DNA from: Candidatus Woesearchaeota archaeon
GTDB taxonomy: Archaea; Nanobdellota; Nanobdellia; Woesearchaeales; JASKKU01
Reading direction: 5' to 3'
Assembly (NCBI GenBank): GCA_030154045.1
Contig: JASKKU010000010.1
Span: 1-32,731, forward strand
Length of the DNA stretch: 32,731 nt
A model generated the notes under the pieces. It saw only the letters and a list, made by a program, of their open reading frames with translations, made no database searches and was not told where the DNA came from. Made by a program: the position numbers and the translations under genes. Every line of letters begins with the position of its first letter. Positions within the stretch are counted from its first letter, which is position 1. Shown in pieces: positions 1 through 9,030 of this stretch.

Positions 1-1
1 G

Positions 2-1432
2 TCTTTTTTAGTTGGTGCGTTGGCTTTTGGTTTGAGTTTATTTCCTGTTAAATCTTTTCCAGCTAGCAATCCTGCTAATGATTATGCTGTGATTTACAAT
101 GTTGATATTAATAAGCGCAATACTGACTTAGGCGATATTAATCTGAGTTTTGATGTTGAGACTTTTGATGATGACAATTTGTTTTCTTTGAAGATTTTAG
201 CAAATGATGAAGTTATTTATGATTCCATTACTCGTGGGGTTTATAAGCCAAAGGGTGATGGTGCCACTTATGAATTTTTTAGAACTTTAGATTTAGACGT
301 TTTTGATTCAAATTTAAAGCCATTGAACTTAGAGATTATAGTTTCTGATGATAAAGATCCTAACAAGATTACAAAGTACGCAACAACCGTAACAATTCCC
401 GAACCAATAATAGGTGTAAAAGATGAAGATTTAGTTGGTGAGTTTACAAAGATTACTGATTTAGTTTTTGATCAATTAGCAGATTACGTAGGTTTTCCTC
501 CTTATCAAAACATATATTTCGCAGAAACAGAAGATTCTTATTATGTATTAGAAATAAAAGGTAGATACGACTTGCATCTAAAAGGGTATTTTGTCTATGA
601 TTTGTATAAAATCCCCAAAGATGCTAAAGATGAATCTGAAGTTTTAAAGTTAGAATGGGGAATAGACTTTAAAGGACTTGAGGCCGCTAAAAAGGATGAA
701 TTATTGATTTATTATAAAGAAGGCTTAGCAGATTTATCTTATATCCTTGATTCAGACTTGTATGATTTACTACGTGAATGGTCTAACGATAAGTTCTACA
801 TTAGAAAAGAGGGTGATAACTTTTATGTACCAAGTCCGAATAAAATACTAAATGAATTTGAACACAATGATAAAATTAAGCTTCTTTTCTCAAGAAATTG
901 TTTTGGTATTTCAGATCTTCCCGGCATTTTTGGAAAAGACAAGATTTATTTAGATAATTCTGGTAATATTACAGACATTCCAAAAGAGGTTTATTTCTTT
1001 GAAGGTGAAAAGAGTAGTGAAGATTTTGTGTATGTTGGTAAAGATACTGGAAATCTGATTGCTCTGAAATTTCGTCAATCAGGAGGTGGTGAGCGTACTG
1101 ATGGTTATATATACTCTTCTTCTTTTTGGGGCATCTTTTTAGGTAATTCAGCATATCTTAAATTCCCAAAGGAGCATGATGAACTACAGGTTTATACTAA
1201 TCTTTATTTTGATAAAGATTTGATTGATTTTTTAAACGGAAAGGATGAAGGAATTGTTGTGGTTGATACATACTATAGTTTTGTTCGTGATCCTGAGTTT
1301 TATTTTTATCCTAACTTAAACCTTTTAAATACAGAATATTTAGAAGAATTATATAAAGGTGTTTATAAAGAAGCTCATTCTGAAATTAAGCAGTTTGTAG
1401 ATGGATTTAAAGAGAAGTATGGGAAAAAGTAA
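2..1432 (+). CDS. Secreted/surface protein, 5'-truncated by window edge
   Basis: Frame is open to the window edge (SFLVGALAFGLSLFPVKSFPASN..., signal-peptide-like). The TTG at 20 in the track is inside the hydrophobic stretch, so the real start is probably upstream. The region after the signal looks beta-rich. Confidence 0.75.
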   Translation, partial: SFLVGALAFGLSLFPVKSFPASNPANDYAVIYNVDINKRNTDLGDINLSFDVETFDDDNLFSLKILANDEVIYDSITRGVYKPKGDGATYEFFRTLDLDVFDSNLKPLNLEIIVSDDKDPNKITKYATTVTIPEPIIGVKDEDLVGEFTKITDLVFDQLADYVGFPPYQNIYFAETEDSYYVLEIKGRYDLHLKGYFVYDLYKIPKDAKDESEVLKLEWGIDFKGLEAAKKDELLIYYKEGLADLSYILDSDLYDLLREWSNDKFYIRKEGDNFYVPSPNKILNEFEHNDKIKLLFSRNCFGISDLPGIFGKDKIYLDNSGNITDIPKEVYFFEGEKSSEDFVYVGKDTGNLIALKFRQSGGGERTDGYIYSSSFWGIFLGNSAYLKFPKEHDELQVYTNLYFDKDLIDFLNGKDEGIVVVDTYYSFVRDPEFYFYPNLNLLNTEYLEELYKGVYKEAHSEIKQFVDGFKEKYGKK

Positions 1433-1457
1433 TTTAATTTAATTCTCAAAACAAAAT

Positions 1458-1467
1458 TTTATAAATA
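1458..1467 (+). promoter_or_regulatory. Archaeal TATA box for the pilin-like operon
   Basis: tttataaata, about 26-28 nt upstream of the ATG at 1490, compatible with a leaderless transcript. Confidence 0.6.
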
Positions 1468-1489
1468 AGTATTTTAAAGATAGCCTTGT

Positions 1490-1603
1490 ATGAAATCTAA
1501 AAAAGCTATGCTTTCTTGGATTGATATTTTATTAATGTCAATTTTATTTATTGTAGCACTTCTAATTGCTCGTAGGATAACGCATCTCTTTTTAGCAAAA
1601 TGA
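1490..1603 (+). CDS. 37-aa small membrane protein, first gene of operon
   Basis: MKSKKAMLSWIDILLMSILFIVALLIARRITHLFLAK*. Its stop overlaps the next start (ATGA at 1600). Below the track length cutoff. Confidence 0.7.
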   Translation: MKSKKAMLSWIDILLMSILFIVALLIARRITHLFLAK

Positions 1604-2385
1604 AAACGACTCTAAGAAACCTAATCCTGGGATTGATAGTCTTTGTGGTTTTGTTAATACTTGTTAATAATATGGTGAGAGGACTTTGGTCAGCAGATGT
1701 CTCTTGTTCAGCATTGATTTCAGCAGCGACTAATGTTAAAGATGATGAAAGTAAAAAAGAGTTTTTCACAGAAAAGATGATAGATAAGTGTCAACCTGAT
1801 TTTGTTCAAATTGGGTTAGATCATGTTTCTATAAACGGAATTATAGAACGAGTTCCAACGAAAAATGGTATCAAACCAAGTTTTGAACCTGATGAACTGG
1901 AAGATATTGTTTATTATATCTTTGCTAATGAACTTACGAAGTGTTGGAAATTAGCTTTAGAAGGAAAAGCAGAGTTGTCTGAAAAGTTTAAAAAAGGCAT
2001 AATCTGCTCAAAAATATCTTTAACGAATCCAGCACAGGAATTAATCCTTAATAACAAAATGACTTTTTCAAACTTTTATAATTATCTTAAAACTCATAAG
2101 ATTCCTGAAAAAGAGATTACTTATCAACAATATTTCTTGGAAAATGACTTTTCAGATTTGCCAATTATTGTTGGTTTCTATACTGAAATAGGAATAATTA
2201 AAGAGACTCTCTTAAATTCAGATTTTAAAATAAATCTTCCAAATACATATTATATCTTGTTTATCTCAGAACCTTTATACAAGGATGACTCAGTATCAAA
2301 GCTTTATCTTTTAGGTTCAAGTAATTTCTCAGATTTGCTTTTAGAAACTATTGATTATATACCTATTTATAGAATCTTAAACTAA
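1600..2385 (+). CDS. Single-TM N-terminally anchored protein with conserved-looking Cys/Trp motif
   Basis: ATGA overlap with upstream ORF; N-terminal TM (LILGLIVFVVLLILVNN); ...LTKCWKLALEGKAEL...GIICSKISL. Confidence 0.8.
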   Translation: MKTTLRNLILGLIVFVVLLILVNNMVRGLWSADVSCSALISAATNVKDDESKKEFFTEKMIDKCQPDFVQIGLDHVSINGIIERVPTKNGIKPSFEPDELEDIVYYIFANELTKCWKLALEGKAELSEKFKKGIICSKISLTNPAQELILNNKMTFSNFYNYLKTHKIPEKEITYQQYFLENDFSDLPIIVGFYTEIGIIKETLLNSDFKINLPNTYYILFISEPLYKDDSVSKLYLLGSSNFSDLLLETIDYIPIYRILN

Positions 2386-2387
2386 AG

Positions 2388-2981
2388 ATGAAATTAATAA
2401 ACAAAAAAGGACTTGCATCAAGAGTTTTGGCTGAGTTAATCCTTGGTTCAGTTCTCGTTGTAATTCTTATTGCATTAATTTATTCTTCAGCTCGAAATTC
2501 AAATACAACTGAGAGCGCTTGCCTTCAAAGTCTGATGCTTTATAAAAAAATGGACGACCCAAATGTAATAAAGTGCCCTTTTAATACTGTTAACATTTCA
2601 TCAAAAGATTTGGCTGATTCGCTTATTGCTAAGGAAGTGTTATCTTGTTGGGTAAAGTTTGGTGCAGGTGAAGATGTTATAAATCTTAAAACTGGAGAAA
2701 GCTTTTGTTATACTTGTTCAATTGTAAAAAACTCGCTAAGTGAAACAATCAGATTTGATGTAACTAAAATCTTGGATAATCTGCTTAACCTTGACAGGGG
2801 AGATACTTTACATTTTGGCGAAAATAATTTAAAGATGGAAACGAGTGAATTAAGCCAAGGGGATTTGTTATATATCTATATTGTTATGAATAAAACAAAA
2901 GATTCAATTTTCATGCCTTATGTTGAAATATCTAATCAAAAGAAAGAATTTTGTAATTTTGAAGCTAATTCATTGAGGTGA
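2388..2981 (+). CDS. Pilin-like (KKG-type N-terminus) single-TM protein
   Basis: MKLINKKGLASRVLAELILGSVLVVILIALIYSS; LSCWVKFGAGEDVINLKTGESFCYTCSIV parallels the upstream gene. Confidence 0.8.
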   Translation: MKLINKKGLASRVLAELILGSVLVVILIALIYSSARNSNTTESACLQSLMLYKKMDDPNVIKCPFNTVNISSKDLADSLIAKEVLSCWVKFGAGEDVINLKTGESFCYTCSIVKNSLSETIRFDVTKILDNLLNLDRGDTLHFGENNLKMETSELSQGDLLYIYIVMNKTKDSIFMPYVEISNQKKEFCNFEANSLR

Positions 2982-2985
2982 ATTT

Positions 2986-3138
2986 ATGAACAAAAAAGGT
3001 TTGGCTTTAAGTGAGCTCGGTAAATGGATTTTGTTTATCATTTTTTTGTTAGTGCTCATAATCTTGATTTATAGATTTGGTGCAAAGGGTAATGTAATAC
3101 TAGATAAGATTGTCAATGTTTTCAGGTTTGGTGGTTAA
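2986..3138 (+). CDS. 50-aa pilin-like small membrane protein
   Basis: MNKKGLALSELGKWILFIIFLLVLIILIYRFGAKGNVILDKIVNVFRFGG*, preceded by GAGGTG (SD). Not in the ORF track. Confidence 0.75.
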   Translation: MNKKGLALSELGKWILFIIFLLVLIILIYRFGAKGNVILDKIVNVFRFGG

Positions 3139-3140
3139 AG

Positions 3141-4337
3141 ATGTCGTTCGCAGCATCTAATCTGGGAAAAGCAATCCTGGTTTTGATAGTTATTGTTGTT
3201 AGCACCTTGATTTTTATATCTAAACTTCAAGGCGCTTCTATTCCACTTCTCAACTGGGGCGAAAATCCGGATTCTTCTCAAGGTTCTCCTGTGCTTTCTG
3301 ATATTGAGCTTGCTGATAGAAATATACAATCTTTTTTGGATACTCTCTCAGAAAAAAATTTTGCAGAAGCTAAATTTGATTTGGGGGAAGGAGACTTTTT
3401 TGTTTACTTTGGTATTCTAAATGGAGAATGGTATTATCTGTTGTTTAAGAAGGATCCAAAATTAGGAGAAGGTAATAGTTATAGTGTCAGTCTTGATGAA
3501 AATCTTAAACTTAAAAAAAAGCGATGGTGGTGGTTTGATAAGGTTTATCAGCCAGACTTTATTAAGAATATAAACTTTCAGGTTTATAATGCAAAAAAGT
3601 ATGAGAAACCATTACTATTTTGTGAAAAAAATAAATTTTGCGTTACTGCAAAACTTGTAAATGGCAAAACTTATTACTCTTCTAAATATTTCGAAGAAAA
3701 TGGTTGTAAAAAGTCTTTTTCAAAAACAGTTTTTATATCTTTAAAAAACAATAAATTTAAATCTCTTAATGAGCTTCCTGAATGCATAGATGTTTATGAG
3801 CTTTCTGATAAACTGTTTGATGAGCTTCTTGATAATCTCTCAAAAAAAGGTACCTTATCTCTTGAAGGGTTTAGTGAGCTAACGCCAAATTATATTTATA
3901 TCTTAGGATTGTATAATGATGGTTCTTCAATTAAAAACTTGCTTTTAGGTTATGATATCTCAGACTATGTTCAAAGTGTAAATGAATTGCACATGTTTAT
4001 TAATAATCGATTATGTAATCAGGATTATGATAAAATTGAATTTAATATGTTTTTTGAACAGTATAAGGATCTTTATTTTATGGTTTTAAACAAGGCTTTT
4101 GTTTTTGATAGAACCATAATTTTAAATGATTATCTTAAGGCAAATGGAGTAGAAAATTATGTGACTAAAAAAGGTGAGTTTGTTCCGATTTTAATTATTT
4201 ATAAGGATGGTTATGCTTTATTTTATAGGAATAAAAACAGTTATTATGGATTCTTGGAAGTAACTTGTGATTACAATGGAATTCAGAAAACTATCTCTAT
4301 TAACTGTGAAGATAATCATTACTGTTATCTAGAATAA
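3141..4337 (+). CDS. N-terminally anchored extracytoplasmic protein
   Basis: MSFAASNLGKAILVLIVIVVSTLIFISKLQG TM, then a ~360-aa soluble region; 2-nt gap from previous stop. Confidence 0.8.
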   Translation: MSFAASNLGKAILVLIVIVVSTLIFISKLQGASIPLLNWGENPDSSQGSPVLSDIELADRNIQSFLDTLSEKNFAEAKFDLGEGDFFVYFGILNGEWYYLLFKKDPKLGEGNSYSVSLDENLKLKKKRWWWFDKVYQPDFIKNINFQVYNAKKYEKPLLFCEKNKFCVTAKLVNGKTYYSSKYFEENGCKKSFSKTVFISLKNNKFKSLNELPECIDVYELSDKLFDELLDNLSKKGTLSLEGFSELTPNYIYILGLYNDGSSIKNLLLGYDISDYVQSVNELHMFINNRLCNQDYDKIEFNMFFEQYKDLYFMVLNKAFVFDRTIILNDYLKANGVENYVTKKGEFVPILIIYKDGYALFYRNKNSYYGFLEVTCDYNGIQKTISINCEDNHYCYLE

Positions 4338-4338
4338 A

Positions 4339-5010
4339 ATGATTCCATTTAAAAAACACAAAAAAGGGGAAGCAGCTGAAAAAAGCCAGATGGAATTAGT
4401 TGGATTAATCCTTTCTTTGATAATCATAGTTGTTGTTATCATCATAATCTTCAAGTTTATTAGAATCTTTTCTCCGCATGAAGACCCTTATGCTAAGGCT
4501 TTTTATCAAAGGTTTGTCCAGTCTTTGAAATACCTTGAACCTAATTCTTCAACAGTTGTCGTGTTGACAGGAGAAACAGATGAATATTTTAAAGGTAAAG
4601 ATGGGAACTGGGGAGTGATTGTTATCCCACGAAATTATGATTATAACAATCCTCAACCAATTAATTGTAGTTATAGGAAGGTGCTTTCTGGAGACCTAAA
4701 ACTTGTTAGTCTTGATGAAGGTATTCAATCAATTGAAGGGGTTACTCGCTCAGAGAAAGTATCTTTTTCGTGCGATGAATCCAAGATGTGTGCTTGTTTA
4801 GTTTTTATTAACAAAGATAAGAATATTATTTATGCTAAATGTGATTCTATTCAAACAAGGTTAAATGCAGGAGATCTTGCTTGTTATATCCTTAAGTTTC
4901 CACAACAAACTATTTTAGATTCAAGCGAATCCTTGATAGGCTTCAGATTAGGAATTTATAAAAACAAAGAAGAGAGTCCTGTGCCCGTTTTTAGTTATTC
5001 AGGTGTATAA
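4339..5010 (+). CDS. Pilin-like (KKG-type) single-TM protein
   Basis: MIPFKKHKKGEAAEKSQMELVGLILSLIIIVVVIIIIFKF; Cys-containing soluble domain. Confidence 0.8.
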   Translation: MIPFKKHKKGEAAEKSQMELVGLILSLIIIVVVIIIIFKFIRIFSPHEDPYAKAFYQRFVQSLKYLEPNSSTVVVLTGETDEYFKGKDGNWGVIVIPRNYDYNNPQPINCSYRKVLSGDLKLVSLDEGIQSIEGVTRSEKVSFSCDESKMCACLVFINKDKNIIYAKCDSIQTRLNAGDLACYILKFPQQTILDSSESLIGFRLGIYKNKEESPVPVFSYSGV

Positions 5011-5012
5011 AA

Positions 5013-5243
5013 ATGAAAAAAGGAATGGCGTTTCAAACTCTCGTAGCATTTATTTTAATGATTGTGGTTGTTTTAATAGTTGCAATGATTTTTTATAGAG
5101 GAGCACATAGCGCTTCACAAACATCAGAAAACAAATGCGAGAAATGCGTTGCTTCAGAAAACGAATGCTCTTTAGATGAAGTTCCTGTAAGAGGTTTTGG
5201 TTGTTCTGAAACAGAATATTGCTGTGTTAAGCAAAACATTTAG
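5013..5243 (+). CDS. 76-aa pilin-like small protein with Cys-rich domain
   Basis: MKKGMAFQTLVAFILMIVVVLIVAMIF..., then CEKCVASENECSLDEVPVRGFGCSETEYCCV (six Cys in ~31 residues). Confidence 0.8.
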   Translation: MKKGMAFQTLVAFILMIVVVLIVAMIFYRGAHSASQTSENKCEKCVASENECSLDEVPVRGFGCSETEYCCVKQNI

Positions 5244-5244
5244 G

Positions 5245-5661
5245 ATGATGTCTTTAAAAAAAAAGGGACAAAGTAGCGCAATAATGATGATTATTTTAGA
5301 GTTGATATTACTTTCTTTGATAGGCATTAGTTTAGTAGGTTTTGTTTCCCAAGTTGTCAAGATGGATGATTATAAATTGAAGTCAACCTCGAGAGAGGTT
5401 GCTTTGATTTTTTCCTCTATGTATATGATGAACGATGATGTAAATTTAACTTACATAACTCCTTTTAATAATAAAGATTACTATATCAAAGCAGATGGGA
5501 CTGCGGTTTATGTTTTAAAAAAGGATAATGAAAAACTCTTTCCTTATGTTCATAATACTTCTTCACAGATGAAGTTTAAAGAAACAAGGCTGATAATGTT
5601 AAATTTATCAAAGAGAGGTAGTGTTTTTAGAGGTGAAAGCAGTGAAGAGAGCGGAAATTAG
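5245..5661 (+). CDS. Pilin-like (KKGQ) single-TM protein
   Basis: Start re-assigned from 5197 to ATG 5245 (MMSLKKKGQSSAIMMIILELILLSLIGISLVGF), just after the stop at 5241-5243. Confidence 0.75.
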   Translation: MMSLKKKGQSSAIMMIILELILLSLIGISLVGFVSQVVKMDDYKLKSTSREVALIFSSMYMMNDDVNLTYITPFNNKDYYIKADGTAVYVLKKDNEKLFPYVHNTSSQMKFKETRLIMLNLSKRGSVFRGESSEESGN

Positions 5662-6121
5662 CGAAAACAGTGTTAAGATGATTTTTCATTTTACCTTTGC
5701 AATCTTGGTTCTTGTGATAGTTACAGGTTTGGTGCTGCATTATTTTCAAGGCAGGATTAATTCAGAAGATTTAGAAACACAGGTTTATGCAAACATTGTT
5801 GAAAAATGTTTAAGTAAGGTCGTTAATGACAGAGTTTATGTTGGAGTGATTGACCCTGCAAGAAAAAACAGTTTTCAAGAGTGTTTTTATGTAAGCGCTT
5901 CAGAACCTTATAAAGACATAATGGCTGTAAATGCCAGTCTTTTGATTGATGATAAGAATATTTGGAGTGTGTATTATAATCCTGAAAAATACGAATTTTG
6001 GCGTGCTTCAATAACTAAAAAAGGTCAGTTTAAAAGATATATCTTAGAAAAGAATGTTATTTATGAAGCAGGTCCAAAAAGATATAACGCAAGGTTGTTA
6101 ATAGATGTTATTTATCCGTGA
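5633..6121 (+). CDS. Single-TM N-terminally anchored protein
   Basis: GTG at 5633 or 5621; TM IFHFTFAILVLVIVTGLVLHYF; overlaps the previous gene's end. Confidence 0.7.
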   Translation: MKAVKRAEISENSVKMIFHFTFAILVLVIVTGLVLHYFQGRINSEDLETQVYANIVEKCLSKVVNDRVYVGVIDPARKNSFQECFYVSASEPYKDIMAVNASLLIDDKNIWSVYYNPEKYEFWRASITKKGQFKRYILEKNVIYEAGPKRYNARLLIDVIYP

Positions 6122-6729
6122 AAATGATCTTGAGAAAGTCGAACAAAAAGGGAATGTTTGTTGATCTAGAAGCAGATTTAGCAGGAGTTATTCTTTTTCT
6201 TGTAGCTTTGCTGTTTTTTATGACTCTTTTCTGGATAAAATCTTGCGGCGATACTAGGTCTTCAAACTTTGGTGTGCGCTTTGGAGATAACCTTCAAGCG
6301 TTTTTAAGTTTAGAAACTTTGAAATCATTGAATCTCAATACTGATTTAGCAATAAAAGAGGATGATGCTCAGAAAACATTAACGCCTAAAGATTTACTTT
6401 GTTTGTATTATACAAAAGATAACTTTGAGCTTTATAATATTTCAAAAGGACGAAATGTCTATTTAAGCAAGGATGAGCTTTTGGATTACACTTTTGATGT
6501 CTTGAACAAGTCATTAACTATGGATTATTACAAAAATGAATTGCTAATTAAATTTGAGTTATTTCAAATGTATCTTAATCCAGAGGATGATTCAGGTTTT
6601 TATAGTTCGTTTATTCCAAAAGTTAAACCTGTTGAGCATGTTGAGTTTGTGAGTTATCATTTTGTTCCATGTTCAAATTTTTCAGTGAGAGTTAATTTTT
6701 TAATAAAACCCGAAATCTTTGAAAAATGA
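6118..6729 (+). CDS. Pilin-like (KKG-type) single-TM protein
   Basis: MKMILRKSNKKGMFVDLEADLAGVILFLVALLFFMTLFW; GTGA overlap with previous stop. Confidence 0.75.
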   Translation: MKMILRKSNKKGMFVDLEADLAGVILFLVALLFFMTLFWIKSCGDTRSSNFGVRFGDNLQAFLSLETLKSLNLNTDLAIKEDDAQKTLTPKDLLCLYYTKDNFELYNISKGRNVYLSKDELLDYTFDVLNKSLTMDYYKNELLIKFELFQMYLNPEDDSGFYSSFIPKVKPVEHVEFVSYHFVPCSNFSVRVNFLIKPEIFEK

Positions 6730-8750
6730 TTCCTAAAAATAAGAAAGGACTTGCATTTAATGTTTTTATTGCAGTTTTTGGGATAATTGCTTTAAGTATT
6801 GCATTGTATAGTTTTTCTACACAGAATCTTGAGCATGAATTGGGTGAACCAATTCTAAAGATGTTAAGATTTTATTCTGATTCTGAAAGATTAAAAAATT
6901 ATTTGGATGATGCTGTTAGACTTGAGGCAAATAACCTCACTTTTAAATTTGCTGAGAAAGGCGGGATTTTAGAAGACTGCTTTATTTACAGGAACAAAAC
7001 TTTGTGGACCCAAAGAAACAAGAAATGTTTTACTTTAGAAAAGCTTAATCAATCATTTAATAATCTGCTAAACAAGAATTTAAAGGAAAGGTATAAAGAA
7101 TATCCTTTTGAGTTCTTTGATTTTGATTATGATTTCATATTTGATAATGATGTTTTGATTGGTAAACCTCAATCTGATTTAAAGATTGTGAGAACAACAT
7201 CTTTTCCAGAGTACCTCTCGTTAGAAAAAGTTAAAGTTCCGCAAGCATTTACTAATGTTTCTGATTTGGAGATACCTTCGACTCTTTTTGTAAAATTTTT
7301 GAAATTGAACTTCTGTGATTTATCAAGCTTTTCTAATAAAGAACAAGAATATTATGAAACTCGTACAGCAATAATAGTTCCTAGAACATATAATCCTGAT
7401 GATTTTAAGTTTTACATTAATTCTTATGACTCTGATAAAAGATGTATTTATTTAGATTATAAAGGAAATAACTCGTTGTATCCTTCACCTTTTTTTAATC
7501 CTGTGCCAACAGTTCGTGAGAAAATAAAGTTTTGTGGTTTAACTTTAATTTATGATTCAGGCGTTCTTAAGATTTGTGATGATGAAAAAAATCGTATAAT
7601 CGAAACGAGAGTTGATGTTCCTAAAACGCAACTTTTTGTAAATCCGATTGTTAACATAGATTTAGGTTTGGATTATCTTGAAGTTTATGAGAATATAAGC
7701 AAGGTTTTAAATGAATTGAAAAGTATTTGTGGTAGTAAAAAAGATGTAGAAAATTGTGTCGAGGATAACAAAGAAATTTTTGAAAAATATAATCTAAATG
7801 TTGTTGATTTGCAAAGCAATAAAGAGAAAGCATTTTATGATTTTGTTGATGATATCATGATGTGCGAGCAGTCTGATGATAAAAACTGTGCTTGCAATTT
7901 CAGGAAAGTAAATAAGGATAATGATTTAAGTGTTATGTGGTTTAGTTCTTTGCCTAATGAGGGTTCTTTTCTCAAATCATCTTTTGATGGGTTTAATGGT
8001 GATTATAAACAAGCATTTTTCTCGTTTTCTGATGTCAATTCTTTTGCTTTTGCTTATAATTTAAATAAATCTGGCTTGATGAATACTCCAAACTGCGCTG
8101 TTAATCCTTTGGTAGAACCTTTCTTGTATTTGCGTTTTTTTGATGAATTTTCCTTGAAAACTTATCGAGGATTTGATTTTCCATTGAATTATGAAGATAA
8201 AATAAAAGTGATTACTGTTGGAGATTCTAATTTAATTAATAATGTTGAAACGAATTTAGATCATTCTCTAATAAAGACTTTTAATGGAAAAGTTTGTTTG
8301 GTCGATCCAGAAGTTCCTGAAAGTATAGCTACAATTTATTATTTCTTGTATGCAAACTATATTGGAGAAAAAATAAGAAACCCAACAGATCCAGATATTG
8401 AAGAAAAAATTCTAAACCCTTTGCAAAAATTTTATGATAATAATTTTGGTAAATTTTCTAAGTTTAATTTCTTAAACTTCTGTGATATTTTGAAAAACTA
8501 TAATTTTGATTACGAAACTTTATTCCCTGAATGTAATTCCTTATTTGATGAGAATAGTCAATTGCGGCCTTCAATTGTGAAGCATGTAGTCTTTGATAAC
8601 TTTAAAGAAGACTTGAAAAAACTCAAAAAGAAGAAATGTAATGTTGAAAGACATTACTTCAGGTTTGATTTGGAGTATAATAACTATGTTTTTAATTACA
8701 AAACATTTAAGTTTGAGAAACCTGTTTTCAGTTTTTCAGCATATATCTAA
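6726..8750 (+). CDS. Large pilin-like (KKG-type) anchored extracytoplasmic protein, last gene of operon
   Basis: MIPKNKKGLAFNVFIAVFGIIALSIALYSF; ATGA overlap with previous stop; 674 aa. Confidence 0.8.
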   Translation: MIPKNKKGLAFNVFIAVFGIIALSIALYSFSTQNLEHELGEPILKMLRFYSDSERLKNYLDDAVRLEANNLTFKFAEKGGILEDCFIYRNKTLWTQRNKKCFTLEKLNQSFNNLLNKNLKERYKEYPFEFFDFDYDFIFDNDVLIGKPQSDLKIVRTTSFPEYLSLEKVKVPQAFTNVSDLEIPSTLFVKFLKLNFCDLSSFSNKEQEYYETRTAIIVPRTYNPDDFKFYINSYDSDKRCIYLDYKGNNSLYPSPFFNPVPTVREKIKFCGLTLIYDSGVLKICDDEKNRIIETRVDVPKTQLFVNPIVNIDLGLDYLEVYENISKVLNELKSICGSKKDVENCVEDNKEIFEKYNLNVVDLQSNKEKAFYDFVDDIMMCEQSDDKNCACNFRKVNKDNDLSVMWFSSLPNEGSFLKSSFDGFNGDYKQAFFSFSDVNSFAFAYNLNKSGLMNTPNCAVNPLVEPFLYLRFFDEFSLKTYRGFDFPLNYEDKIKVITVGDSNLINNVETNLDHSLIKTFNGKVCLVDPEVPESIATIYYFLYANYIGEKIRNPTDPDIEEKILNPLQKFYDNNFGKFSKFNFLNFCDILKNYNFDYETLFPECNSLFDENSQLRPSIVKHVVFDNFKEDLKKLKKKKCNVERHYFRFDLEYNNYVFNYKTFKFEKPVFSFSAYI

Positions 8751-9025
8751 AGTACTATTCTGAAATCGTCAAAGTTTTCGTTGTCACAATCTTCAATATT
8801 TATTCTGTTAACTATGGCATAACTTGGTCCTTTGTAACAAAGTTCTATAAGCTTTTCAACATTATCTTTATTGCCACAAATGACAGCCTGCACGGTTCCA
8901 TCGTTTAGGTTTTTGACATAGCCTTTTAGGTTCAATTCTTTAGCGTTCTTATAAATAAACCATCTAAAGCCTACGCCTTGGACATAACCAAAAATCCTTA
9001 TTCTCTTGCATATTTCTTTGGCCAT
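8747..9025 (-). CDS. acyP: Acylphosphatase
   Basis: RIRIFGYVQGVGFRWFIYKNAKELNLKGYVKNLNDGTVQAVICG matches the acylphosphatase signatures (G.VQGVGFR; GyV.N..DG.V). Convergent overlap with 6726-8750. Confidence 0.93.
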   Translation of the reverse strand: MAKEICKRIRIFGYVQGVGFRWFIYKNAKELNLKGYVKNLNDGTVQAVICGNKDNVEKLIELCYKGPSYAIVNRINIEDCDNENFDDFRIVL

Positions 9026-9030
9026 TTTTA

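Noticed and set aside
969-1154. Minus-strand ORF of 61 aa inside the first secreted protein
   Set aside because: Antisense to a convincing longer CDS; no SD or recognisable domain. Same reasoning for 1548-1769, 3135-3329, 5172-5360, 5823-6011 and 7651-7833.
5197-5661. Track start at 5197 for the KKGQ protein
   Set aside because: Would overlap the 76-aa Cys-rich gene and bury the KKG N-terminus; ATG 5245 directly after the upstream stop is better.
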